From a virus, in the IMG/VR virus record IMGVR_UViG_3300017991_000133, positions 1 through 55,042 of that record: a stretch of 55,042 nt of DNA; one strand, 5' to 3'. Positions 30,160-37,732 of the stretch are shown in pieces; positions within the stretch are counted from its first letter, which is position 1, and each line of letters begins with the position of its first letter. The notes beneath the pieces were generated by a model. It saw only the letters and a list, made by a program, of their open reading frames with translations. It had not been told where the DNA came from and ran no database searches. The position numbers and the translations under genes are program-made.

Positions 30160-30817
30160 TTTGCCCTCTCTTGCTTAGGAGGCGAAAGCTTTTTCCCCAC
30201 AGCAGGCCCTCTGCTACTCGCATGCGCTGGTATCCGAGGTCCCGCTGCTCCACCGGCTTGGCGGTCCTGTAGGTGTTGTCTTTGGGGCGGTAGTGAGTCA
30301 CCCTCGCCTCATCGCACATGAAAAGGCGACCGATACTCCGGGTGAACCGCCCCAGTTCTGCGTCGCTGCAATAGTGGATGTAATCCGGGCAAAATACGGC
30401 CCGCTGGGGAAAGCGCTCTATGAATGCCCTTCCCAGTAGACCGAATGCCGTGCTGCAGCCACGCACGTCCTGGTTGATCGGGACGAGTCCATCGCCTTTA
30501 GGCGTCTTTCGTTTGAGGCGCTGGACGGCGTGCTCTATGCAGCGGGGCTCGAAGACCAGGTCGTCGCTTGCGTAGAGAACGGCGCCGTCGTCTATGCTTG
30601 CCAGGGCCCGGTTCATTGAGCGGATCCAGTCCTGCCTCTTTTCGTTCCACATGACGGTATCGGCCGGCATGCGCCTTGCGGCCTTGAGAAGATCGGGATT
30701 GCCGTCGACGATGATCACGATGGTGAGGTCCTTGTAGCTGCTTGCGCGGATTGATTTAATGGTCCTCGAGAGCAGCTTCTGCCGGTCGAGCGTCGGGATG
30801 ACTACGCTAACGTGCAT
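30146..30817 (-). CDS. GT2-family glycosyltransferase
   Basis: A 223-residue GT-A protein. HVSVVIPTLDRQKLLSRTIK is the opening strand, IVIIVDGNPD binds the nucleotide, and GAVLYASDDLVFEPRC holds the D-x-D metal site (SDD). The 'IxxxNxD' late motif is replaced by DAELGRFTRSIG. Part of the glycan block. Confidence 0.85.
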   Translation of the reverse strand: MHVSVVIPTLDRQKLLSRTIKSIRASSYKDLTIVIIVDGNPDLLKAARRMPADTVMWNEKRQDWIRSMNRALASIDDGAVLYASDDLVFEPRCIEHAVQRLKRKTPKGDGLVPINQDVRGCSTAFGLLGRAFIERFPQRAVFCPDYIHYCSDAELGRFTRSIGRLFMCDEARVTHYRPKDNTYRTAKPVEQRDLGYQRMRVAEGLLWGKSFRLLSKRGQNALA

Positions 30818-31688
30818 TGGCGGCTCCTTCGTATGCCTTTATGTATTTGGGTAGGTGCTCGATGGGGTGCCAGTGCTGTAGGGCCCAAAGCCGGGCGCGC
30901 TCCTGGTGGTCGCGCAGCGTGCGGGGGCTGTCGATGAGCCAGAGAAGCTTCTCGTGCAAGTTGGTAAGGCTCGCGTGGATCCAGGGGACTTTCAGGCTGC
31001 GGTTCAGGACAGCGCATCCCAGGCATGCTCCCTCGAGGCTGGTGCGGTGCCAGTTTCCGGTGACCACATCGTCTATGAGAATGTGGGCTCTAGCCTTCAT
31101 GGCCAGGTTTTCCTGGTAGGGCTGGCCTTCGATCCACATGATCTCGATGTCTCGTTCGGTTGCAATCCGGTTTAGCACAGCCTTGACGGCGTGGTAGCCC
31201 TTGCTGTCCGGCCGGCCCACAGGGGACCGGTTCGTTGGGGCAAAGGCTATCGTGATCTTCTGGCCGCGGCGCTGCGGGCGCAGCTCGTCGGGGTCTATGA
31301 TGTTCGGCAGCCCGGGCAGCTTGTATTCCTTGATCTGGAGCGGCTGGGCAATGGTGTAGCAGACGTCGGCCCATGCCATGAGCTCGCGCCAGTTGCCCAG
31401 GCGGGGCAGGCTGTGAAACTGGGCGACCACGGGCTGGGATCGCCGGAGGCCCCTCAGCGTGCGCGTCAGGTAGTTATGGACGTGCCAGACCTCAGCGCCC
31501 CTGAGCGCTGCCGTCGCGTCGCCGTTGCTCGAGCTTAGCAGCAGGTGGTGTGGAAACACGCGGCCGTCGGCGTATTTCACAAAGTCGTTTATGAGCGAGA
31601 CCTCGAGAGCGGTGTACTTGCGCAGCGCCTTGTACAGCTCCCATGGTGCCCCGGCTAGCGGGGTCCTTGCATAGATGGCCACCTTCAT
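30807..31688 (-). CDS. GT4-like glycosyltransferase
   Basis: A 293-residue protein starting MKVAIYARTPLAGAPWELYK. The GT-B form has IAFAPTNRSPVGRPDSKGYH and ILIDDVVTGNWHRTSLEGAC ('SLEGxxxG' donor-binding helix). Overlaps the GT2 gene by 11 bases. Confidence 0.75.
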   Translation of the reverse strand: MKVAIYARTPLAGAPWELYKALRKYTALEVSLINDFVKYADGRVFPHHLLLSSSNGDATAALRGAEVWHVHNYLTRTLRGLRRSQPVVAQFHSLPRLGNWRELMAWADVCYTIAQPLQIKEYKLPGLPNIIDPDELRPQRRGQKITIAFAPTNRSPVGRPDSKGYHAVKAVLNRIATERDIEIMWIEGQPYQENLAMKARAHILIDDVVTGNWHRTSLEGACLGCAVLNRSLKVPWIHASLTNLHEKLLWLIDSPRTLRDHQERARLWALQHWHPIEHLPKYIKAYEGAANAR

Positions 31689-31689
31689 G

Positions 31690-31848
31690 TTATGCTCCAC
31701 TTCCTGCAGGCCGTGACGCCTTAAAGGTCTCGAGACGTCGAGCGTGGCTTAGCGGATGGTAGCCATGTAACTGGCCGCGGCCGGTGGTGGCTGCAAAAGG
31801 CACAACGGTCCGTGTAACAGCGGGCGCTGCTCCTGCAGGGATTTTCAT
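31690..31848 (-). CDS. Small protein, 52 aa, of unknown function
   Basis: Starts MKIPAGAAPAVTRTVVPFAA. Its ATG overlaps the stop of the cupin gene as ATGA and its stop falls 2 bases from the next start, filling an otherwise empty gap exactly. Basic with no recognised family. The fit argues for a real gene, but the ribosome site is weak. Confidence 0.45.
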   Translation of the reverse strand: MKIPAGAAPAVTRTVVPFAATTGRGQLHGYHPLSHARRLETFKASRPAGSGA

Positions 31849-32207
31849 TCTCTCAGCCCCCCCTCACTCGTGCGCTCGATGTCCTCGGGGTCTATAAGGA
31901 TCTGGTAAATCTCGTAGCAGCGCGTGTCCTCCAGCGCTTCGAATTGATGCCACAGCTGCGGGCCCACGGTGGTGATTTGGCCTGGCATCAGCACGGTGCT
32001 GTCCAGCAGCCTTACGCCCTCGTCGTCCCATACGCGCACAAGTAGCTTGCCGCTTATCACGTGGAATAGGTTTGTCTTGCCTTTGGGATGGCGGTGCTTG
32101 CTGCAGTAGCCGCCGGCCTTTATATCGAGGTAGTGCGCCTCGACATTTACTGTCTGAAAAACGCACATGGTGCGGCCCCAGGCTTTGTCCTTGACGGCGC
32201 CGATCAA
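31845..32207 (-). CDS. Cupin-fold sugar enzyme-like protein
   Basis: A 120-residue protein. HRHPKGKTNLFHVISGKLLV and LMPGQITTVGPQLWHQF are the two cupin motifs with metal-binding His residues. Similar small cupins occur in sugar-nucleotide operons as isomerases, or as mannose-phosphate-isomerase-like domains. The TTG at 32207 overlaps the upstream stop and follows AGAGGT, so I prefer it to a GTG 12 codons earlier. Confidence 0.7.
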   Translation of the reverse strand: MIGAVKDKAWGRTMCVFQTVNVEAHYLDIKAGGYCSKHRHPKGKTNLFHVISGKLLVRVWDDEGVRLLDSTVLMPGQITTVGPQLWHQFEALEDTRCYEIYQILIDPEDIERTSEGGLRE

Positions 32208-32926
32208 TGCAGCACCTCTTCCGGGCGTTGTTTCGGAAAGCACTGCAGTGCGCTCTCAGGGTTTAGGTTAATGACGCGGCTTTTGGTATGGCTTATGCGC
32301 ATGGCTGCCCGGTTGAAGTAGGCTATAAAGTCCTTGACTGTTTTGAACTTTTGCGGCATGGGGTGCCCGCTATGCCAGTGGGTGCGGCCGAATTTATGGT
32401 CGTGGTTGCAGTCGAAGCCCAGGAGGTACACCGGGTCAGCACCCAGGCATACGGCCAGGTTAAGCGCCGCGTAGCCGCTATTGTTTCCGTGCCCTATGCC
32501 ATCCTCGAGGCTGGTGCCAAAGTTGCGCAGGCCCTGATTGTAGTTGCCCTTCACCTTGACTATGAAAAATTCCGGTGGCAGGCTCAGCCGGTATGTGGCC
32601 AGCCATACCTTGTAGGCGGTGCTGCGATTGAACTTTTCGCGTGCACCAGCACCATCGGCGCGCTTGTCGTACATTCCCTTGACCAGCCAATTCAGGAAGC
32701 GGGTATCCATGCTGAATATGATTGTGGGATCGAGGCGCTCGAATGCGCGGTTTATGCCTATGGTCCTTTTCCCTCGCAGCAGGCTCCAATCAAAATTTTG
32801 GAGGCTGGGGCCGCCGCCTATGATAAAGCACGGCTTGCCGCGCCAGGCTCCGTCGGGAAGCACCTCATGCAGCTGCCGGTTCGTGTATTGCCGCGAGGCG
32901 TATAGCATGTTTCGTGTCGTTCTCAT
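32204..32926 (-). CDS. DUF115/Maf-like glycan transferase
   Basis: A 240-residue protein. GKPCFIIGGGPSLQNFDWSL with TIGINRAFERLDPTIIFSMD and PVYLLGFDCNHDH is the DUF115 (Maf, MptE-like) pattern: a GGGPSL nucleotide-binding turn and a 'D' strand. Maf proteins add nonulosonic acids to flagellin. In a phage it may act on virion protein or a surface glycan. First gene of the glycan block, overlapping the connector gene. Confidence 0.8.
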   Translation of the reverse strand: MRTTRNMLYASRQYTNRQLHEVLPDGAWRGKPCFIIGGGPSLQNFDWSLLRGKRTIGINRAFERLDPTIIFSMDTRFLNWLVKGMYDKRADGAGAREKFNRSTAYKVWLATYRLSLPPEFFIVKVKGNYNQGLRNFGTSLEDGIGHGNNSGYAALNLAVCLGADPVYLLGFDCNHDHKFGRTHWHSGHPMPQKFKTVKDFIAYFNRAAMRISHTKSRVINLNPESALQCFPKQRPEEVLH

Positions 32927-33570
32927 GGCGCCATGATGATGGGTTTTTTCTGTCTTCGGTATTGCCGCCAGACCGCGTCAACTTTGTCGACTCCGGTGAA
33001 GACGGCGTCCTTCCAGTCCGCCCCAAAGCCCTTGGTGTAGCTGTAGTCGCCGATCTTTTCGCTCTTCAGGCCGCCGGCGCCGCCCTTAGCGTAGGTGCCG
33101 TCGTTTATGGCGTCAACGAGCCATATGAGCGATTGCTTTATCGGCTGCGGGGCGGGCTCTCCGTAGGTGCCCACGAAGCGGCAGTTGTTGAAGCCCCGGG
33201 GGAATATTCCCTCGAGGACCTTTTCGCTTCCCTTGAAGGCGGCCACCAGGATGCTGGCGCCGCTCTGGAATGCGCCGCTGCCGCAGAGGTCCAGATACAC
33301 GGAGTTTTCGTCGAAGGCGTACCAGCTTTCGTCGAGCTCGATAGCGCAGATGTAGACGTGGTCCACAGTGATGATGTCGGCGTAGAGCGGGAGTGTGATC
33401 CGGTTCTTGTCGTTGCCGTTGATCTCGATGTCAAACGGCGCGACGTAAAAGGGCCGCCCCAGGGCCTTCTCCATCAGCTCCTCGGCGAATTTTATGGCGT
33501 CGGCCTTGCAGTCGGCGTCACATCCGCTGGGCCAGCTTTCTATGTCGTCAGGATCGATGTATGTGCCCAT
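32923..33570 (-). CDS. Head-tail connector (adaptor) protein
   Basis: A 215-residue protein. The N-terminus (DAIKFAEELMEKALGRPFYV) is the helical start of gp6/gp15-like adaptor proteins, followed by strands (NRITLPLYADIITVDHVYIC) and a late helical part. It binds under the portal. Preceded by a terminator-like hairpin at 33587-33638. Confidence 0.7.
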   Translation of the reverse strand: MGTYIDPDDIESWPSGCDADCKADAIKFAEELMEKALGRPFYVAPFDIEINGNDKNRITLPLYADIITVDHVYICAIELDESWYAFDENSVYLDLCGSGAFQSGASILVAAFKGSEKVLEGIFPRGFNNCRFVGTYGEPAPQPIKQSLIWLVDAINDGTYAKGGAGGLKSEKIGDYSYTKGFGADWKDAVFTGVDKVDAVWRQYRRQKKPIIMAP

Positions 33571-33586
33571 GGTGTTCTCCCCTGGG

Positions 33587-33638
33587 AAAAGAGCGAGGGG
33601 CCATTGCTAGCGCAGAGCCGCCGTGGCGGCCCCTCGCT
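33587..33638 (-). terminator. Attenuator-like hairpin within the head operon
   Basis: On the minus strand AGCGAGGGGCC (33638-33628) pairs with GGCCCCTCGCT (33602-33592), 11 bp perfect, followed by CTTTTCCC. The T-run is short, so it likely gives partial termination and lowers expression of connector and glycan genes relative to capsid genes. Confidence 0.55.
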
Positions 33639-33663
33639 TTTCGGTTGGCGTTCGTGAATGCTG

Positions 33664-34425
33664 CTACGCGATGACTCGTTTTTGCACCACATAAATGTAG
33701 TCGACGTCGATGCAGTGTGCGTCAGCCTCTGCGTTCCGGATCCCGAAGCCCACGTTGAGCTCCTCGTCCTGTGGGATGTTAGTGGTCATGCTGCCGGTTG
33801 CGATGCAGTAGCCGCCTTCCTGGGCGTCGGTGAAAACGAACCAGCGCACGGTTCCTGCGCCGTCCCAGTGGAAGCCTACGCGGTACCAGGTGTTGTCAGC
33901 CATGCTGGCGCAAAACACGTCGGTCAGGGCGCCGTCGTAGCAGGCGAAATGGATGTCATCGCCGCCCATGTCAACGTCGCTCCAGAATACCACGTAGTCT
34001 GTTGGCTGGCCCCAAAAAGAATCTCCGACTATGAGCCCAAACCACCAATCGGCGGCATCGGGATCGTCCACTCTGACGCGGGCCTCCGCGTAGAGCGGGT
34101 AGCAGTCTACCAGCTGCCAGCACTCGCATCCGTACACCAGCTCGTCGGAGTCGTTGTCGGCTCCGGCGTTGCACACTTGCAGCACGCCGTTGACCTCATC
34201 GATGCAGGCTTCGGTTGCGCTGCCGCTGCCCTCCTCGGTTGTGGTGATGGTCCAGCAGTCTGAGTCGAAGCAGCAGAAGTCCATCTCCAGGCGGTGGGCG
34301 AATGGTATCGTGTAGTTCTTGAACCAGCCCCACTTATCGTGGTTGATGTGCCAGTTCAAAAACTCGATGTCGCGGATGAAAAGCTCGGGGCTGTGGTCGT
34401 CTACGTATGCGTGTGGGAATTCCAT
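33664..34425 (-). CDS. Cys-rich head decoration-like protein
   Basis: A 253-residue beta-rich protein with about 12 cysteines (FCCFDSDCW, YGCECWQLVDC and others). WWFGLIVGDSFWGQPTDYVV and WYRVGFHWDGAGTVRWFVFT are laminin-G/concanavalin-like strands. Placed right after the capsid and SAP-like genes, it is probably displayed on the head surface, held by disulfides. Confidence 0.6.
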   Translation of the reverse strand: MEFPHAYVDDHSPELFIRDIEFLNWHINHDKWGWFKNYTIPFAHRLEMDFCCFDSDCWTITTTEEGSGSATEACIDEVNGVLQVCNAGADNDSDELVYGCECWQLVDCYPLYAEARVRVDDPDAADWWFGLIVGDSFWGQPTDYVVFWSDVDMGGDDIHFACYDGALTDVFCASMADNTWYRVGFHWDGAGTVRWFVFTDAQEGGYCIATGSMTTNIPQDEELNVGFGIRNAEADAHCIDVDYIYVVQKRVIA

Positions 34426-34718
34426 TATGTCTCCTCCAGTTTTTGAATTAGGTCGGCCTTCTTCATGAAAAAGCCGCCTTTGATTCCCACCTGCGCGGCA
34501 ATACTGCGCAGCTCCTGCACGCTGTACTTGGTGTAGTCGATGCGCGGTTCCTCCAGGCTGCCCTCCACGACAGTGACCTGGACCAGAGGGAAGGCGTCCA
34601 GTTCCTTGGCCGCCCTCCGGTCCGGGATGTCTATGGGCACGTTATACGGGAGGAAAAAATTGCCAATGCAGGTTGGAAAACCTCGCGACCTTCCGTAATT
34701 GGTTGCCTTAGCTAGCAT
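34425..34718 (-). CDS. SAP/HeH-domain protein next to capsid
   Basis: A 97-residue protein. The C-terminus YTKYSVQELRSIAAQVGIKG followed by KKADLIQKLEE is a SAP-like helix-extended-helix motif that binds DNA; many tailed phages have one beside the major capsid protein. The N-terminal half is a beta domain. Overlaps the decoration gene by one base. Confidence 0.7.
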   Translation of the reverse strand: MLAKATNYGRSRGFPTCIGNFFLPYNVPIDIPDRRAAKELDAFPLVQVTVVEGSLEEPRIDYTKYSVQELRSIAAQVGIKGGFFMKKADLIQKLEET

Positions 34719-34719
34719 C

Positions 34720-35862
34720 TCAGCACTCGTGCTCCAGGCAGCGGATGAAGACGATGGCGTCCACGTTCTCGACGTTGTAGGCCACGCGAATGCTGTAGAA
34801 AAAGTAGGTGGCCCGGTCGGGCGGGTAGCGCCAGGGCTCGATCCGGATGTCTCGCTGGATGCCGATGATCAGGTTGTTCTTTGGGGTGAGCAGCACGTCG
34901 GTGTACTCGCCGCCGCCGATGAGGCCGTAGGTGCCGTCGGCGTCCTGGCCCAGGTTGGTGGGCATGAGCGGAACGTCAATGATGGGCACCTTGCCGTATG
35001 CGGGCGGCACCTTGCCGGTGAAGATGGCATCGCCCAGGGCCGTGGCCCTTGCGCTCAGCGCTCCCAGGTAGTCCTGCGTCACGAGATCGCTGTTGAGAAA
35101 AACCATGTTGGCCAGGCCGTTCTGTGCTTTGTACTTGGCCGGCATGTTTTTCAGCGCCTTGTGATACTTAAACTCCCAGTTATAGGGCGCGTTGGGATCC
35201 TGTTCGGCGATCATTCCGGGCAGATTGAAGTGCGCATCGGGCGAGTCCTTGCCGCTGGGACAGCTGTCGCCGCTCTGGCACACGCATGCCTCTTTGATGT
35301 GCGCGCTCCCTGTGACGTTGTTGTAGTACGTCTGCCCGGCTGCGCTGTGGTTGATGATGTAGCGCCAGCCGTCGAGCTCTCCGCGGGCATCGTCGGCGCA
35401 GAAGCCGTTGAGGCCGGCCGTGTCGGCCATGTAGCCAATTTCTTCAAGCTCGTTGGAAATCCTTTTCGAGACCATGGACATGAGCTTGTTTTTGAAGCTC
35501 GCTTCGCTCTCGATGTGCTTCAGGTCCTCGATATCCTTGTCAAAGATGGGGAAGGCGCCCAGCAGCTCCACGGTCTGCAGCCGAATGCGGTTATGGGCCC
35601 ACTGCTTTTTGTACTTCGACTCGTTGAATTGGTTGGCAGGCACCAGGAAACGCCCTTCTCCAAAACCGAGGCCGCGGATCTCTTCCTGCGGCCGGTCCAT
35701 GTTGATCTTCCGGGCGTAGTTCTTCATGACGCTCTCGTCCCACATGTACTCGATGAACTGGTCGGCCTCCTTGGCCTGCAGCTGTATCTCGGGCATGGAG
35801 ATGAGATTGTATGTCTTCTTGATGCCAAACCTGCGCTCCAGTAGTTCTTTGCTTCCTAGCAT
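34720..35862 (-). CDS. Major capsid protein (HK97 fold)
   Basis: A 380-residue protein following the scaffold and protease genes. The N-arm helix (RRFGIKKTYNLISMPEIQLQ) and E-loop-like and P-domain sequence (YMADTAGLNGFCADDARGEL; LIGGGEYTDVLLTPKNNLII) fit HK97 capsid subunits. It has a Cys-rich insertion (ACVCQSGDSCPSG) and ends in CLEHEC, suggesting disulfide links. Start overlaps the scaffold stop by one base. Confidence 0.85.
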   Translation of the reverse strand: MLGSKELLERRFGIKKTYNLISMPEIQLQAKEADQFIEYMWDESVMKNYARKINMDRPQEEIRGLGFGEGRFLVPANQFNESKYKKQWAHNRIRLQTVELLGAFPIFDKDIEDLKHIESEASFKNKLMSMVSKRISNELEEIGYMADTAGLNGFCADDARGELDGWRYIINHSAAGQTYYNNVTGSAHIKEACVCQSGDSCPSGKDSPDAHFNLPGMIAEQDPNAPYNWEFKYHKALKNMPAKYKAQNGLANMVFLNSDLVTQDYLGALSARATALGDAIFTGKVPPAYGKVPIIDVPLMPTNLGQDADGTYGLIGGGEYTDVLLTPKNNLIIGIQRDIRIEPWRYPPDRATYFFYSIRVAYNVENVDAIVFIRCLEHEC

Positions 35863-36707
35863 CAGTTGTCCCTCCCTTCTGTTCCAAAGTCGAGCGACGG
35901 CCAGAGGTCCAGCACGCCGGCGTCGGCATACTTCCTCTTGTCCTCAAGCGACATGGCTGCCAGCTCCTCTTTGGTGAATTTGGTCTTGAGCTTTTTGACC
36001 TTTTCCTTTTCCTTTTCCTCGTCTGGATCCTCGGGATCGTCATCCAGCTGCTTGCTGATTGGCTCGCCCTTGGCCAGCTTCTTGATCAGGTCGCCCTGCT
36101 TTTTGACCTCACCCAGCAGGTCGGTTATAACCTTGTCCTTTTCCTGTTGCTTCTTCAGCTCTTCGGCTTCCTCGATGCGTTGCAGCTTCTCCAGCTTGGC
36201 CACGATGTGATCCGGCAGGTTGCCGGTGTCCACATCGCCGACCGCCTTTTTGACCTTTTCCTCGGCGGTGCCGACGAGATTGTTGATGATCTCGGCAATC
36301 TTTTTCAGCTGCTCGATGGTCGCTTTACTCAGCCGCGCTCCAGCCTTCTCGACGTCTGTCAGGTCTTCCAGGATGTCCACCTCTTCGGCTTTTTTCGCGG
36401 GGTATCCGTAGCTGGCGTACTTGGAGAGCGTCTTGATCGCGTTCAGCACGTCGCTGGGCATGTCGTCCTTGTACTTGTTCAGCATGTTAAGGGCCGAGCT
36501 GATGGCCTTGGCGGCCTTATCGCTCAGGTCCTTTGCCTTCTGGAGTTCGTCCTCTGATAGCTCTGTGTCTTCGCCAAGGAAGTCTTTGAGAATTTCAATC
36601 AGGTCCATTAGTGACCTCCTCTTTTTGATGAAAAATTTTTTGCGGACTGCGCCTGCGTCTACCAGGCTGATTTCGTCCACGTCAATGTCCTTCAGTTTTC
36701 GGGCCAT
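35862..36707 (-). CDS. Scaffold with XkdF C-terminal segment
   Basis: A 281-residue protein. The first 30 residues (LKDIDVDEISLVDAGAVRKK) are the sequence that normally ends an XkdF-type prohead protease ('...EISLVDxPAN...F'). The rest is long, highly charged helix of scaffold type (DLSDKAAKAISSALNMLNKY ... DPDEEKEKEKVKKLKTKFTK). It probably guides capsid assembly and is removed by the protease. GAGGAGGGCTGCAATG sets the start. Confidence 0.7.
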   Translation of the reverse strand: MARKLKDIDVDEISLVDAGAVRKKFFIKKRRSLMDLIEILKDFLGEDTELSEDELQKAKDLSDKAAKAISSALNMLNKYKDDMPSDVLNAIKTLSKYASYGYPAKKAEEVDILEDLTDVEKAGARLSKATIEQLKKIAEIINNLVGTAEEKVKKAVGDVDTGNLPDHIVAKLEKLQRIEEAEELKKQQEKDKVITDLLGEVKKQGDLIKKLAKGEPISKQLDDDPEDPDEEKEKEKVKKLKTKFTKEELAAMSLEDKRKYADAGVLDLWPSLDFGTEGRDN

Positions 36708-36894
36708 TGCAGCCCTCCTCTCAACTGAAATTCACAAAGCGTGTTTTGGATCCCCCCTGTATCGGCTGGGTCGGGCATCCTTAACTCGCAAGCATCTGCG
36801 AGCCTCAGACGCCAGGCGTCGGCATGACCGGGCGGCCATCCGACCGCTGCCTCCGAGCTTGCAAATCTTAGCGCGACTTGCTCTTACGATTTAT
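36708..36894 (-). other. Non-coding leader upstream of the scaffold/capsid genes
   Basis: About 190 bases with no credible gene between the promoter at 36895 and the scaffold start. Hairpins visible are CTCGCA/TGCGAG and GACGCC/GGCGTC. It is the 5' leader of the capsid message and may stabilise it. Confidence 0.45.
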
Positions 36895-36924
36895 TCTATA
36901 ACTCCGCGTTATACTCGTTGTCAA
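36895..36924 (-). promoter_or_regulatory. Late promoter for scaffold and capsid
   Basis: On the minus strand TTGACA (36924-36919), then TTATAG or TATAGA (17- or 18-base spacer). It overlaps the last codons of the radical-SAM gene, so capsid genes get extra transcription. It lacks the CGCCATGGC operator and so would escape the Cro-like regulator. Confidence 0.6.
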
Positions 36925-37723
36925 GTGTTTTTTTCATGTATCGCTTTGCCAGCGCCGGCCGGGCCCATGTCCGCTGCAGCTTTTTCCACTCCCGGCGTGG
37001 CTCCGGGGTCGAGCCGTCGCGGTCGCGGTATAACATCGCAAATGGGTTGGCGCCCATGTTGAAGACCTCCTGGAGACGGCCCAGGGCCTTGTCCGGCGTG
37101 TCGTTGTTAAAGCCCATGAGGACAAAGCAGCTGATCTTGTCCCGACTGAAGTGCTTTCGCAGCTTCTCAAGTGCTATCTTGACCTGCGGCAGCCGGCTTT
37201 CATCGTCGTATGCCGTGAACAGTCGCTTTAGGCGTATGCCTCTAAGCCGGTCCACGACCTTGTCTGTGATCCGTCCGGCTTCCAGGCCGCCGCTGAATTT
37301 TATCGCATGCTGGCTCTGCAGCATTGCGAATACCAGGTCAAGGTGTCGCTCGGAGCAGGCCAGGACGTTGTTGTCTATTATGTTGTTTCCCTCCTGGATG
37401 GGCAGCTCTCTCAGCGGCTTCCTTATGAAGCACCATGGGCAGCGGTTCGGGCAGCCGCGGGATGTCACGGTTACTCCGGGCCGGACGTACATGCCTGGCG
37501 TGAATTCCTCGCCCTCGCCGTCGATGGCTACGCCGCCAAGCTTCACTGGTGCTACGCGCTCCCATTGCCTTGCGAGCCATTTGGCTCGATCGAGGTCCCA
37601 GGTGAACGTGACCGATATGTGGATACTTTGGTACTTTGGTACAAATAGACCAGGCGGCCCGGTGTAGGCGTGCTCGTCGGCCGGCGTCATGGAGGTGCGT
37701 GTCGGGAATACTCGTGCTATCAT
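36896..37723 (-). CDS. Radical SAM protein
   Basis: A 275-residue protein. VTVTSRGCPNRCPWCFIRKP has the CxxxCxxC cluster for the [4Fe-4S]/SAM centre, followed by a TIM-barrel-type repeat with SGGLEAGRITDKVVDRLRGI. Some radical SAM proteins modify proteins or RNA; the substrate here is unknown. It sits between the protease-bearing fusion and the scaffold, an odd place that suggests later insertion. Confidence 0.8.
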   Translation of the reverse strand: MIARVFPTRTSMTPADEHAYTGPPGLFVPKYQSIHISVTFTWDLDRAKWLARQWERVAPVKLGGVAIDGEGEEFTPGMYVRPGVTVTSRGCPNRCPWCFIRKPLRELPIQEGNNIIDNNVLACSERHLDLVFAMLQSQHAIKFSGGLEAGRITDKVVDRLRGIRLKRLFTAYDDESRLPQVKIALEKLRKHFSRDKISCFVLMGFNNDTPDKALGRLQEVFNMGANPFAMLYRDRDGSTPEPRREWKKLQRTWARPALAKRYMKKTLDNEYNAEL

Positions 37724-37732
37724 GGCAGCTCC

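Noticed and set aside
34699-35844. Plus-strand frame of 381 codons
   Set aside because: Exact antisense of the major capsid gene.
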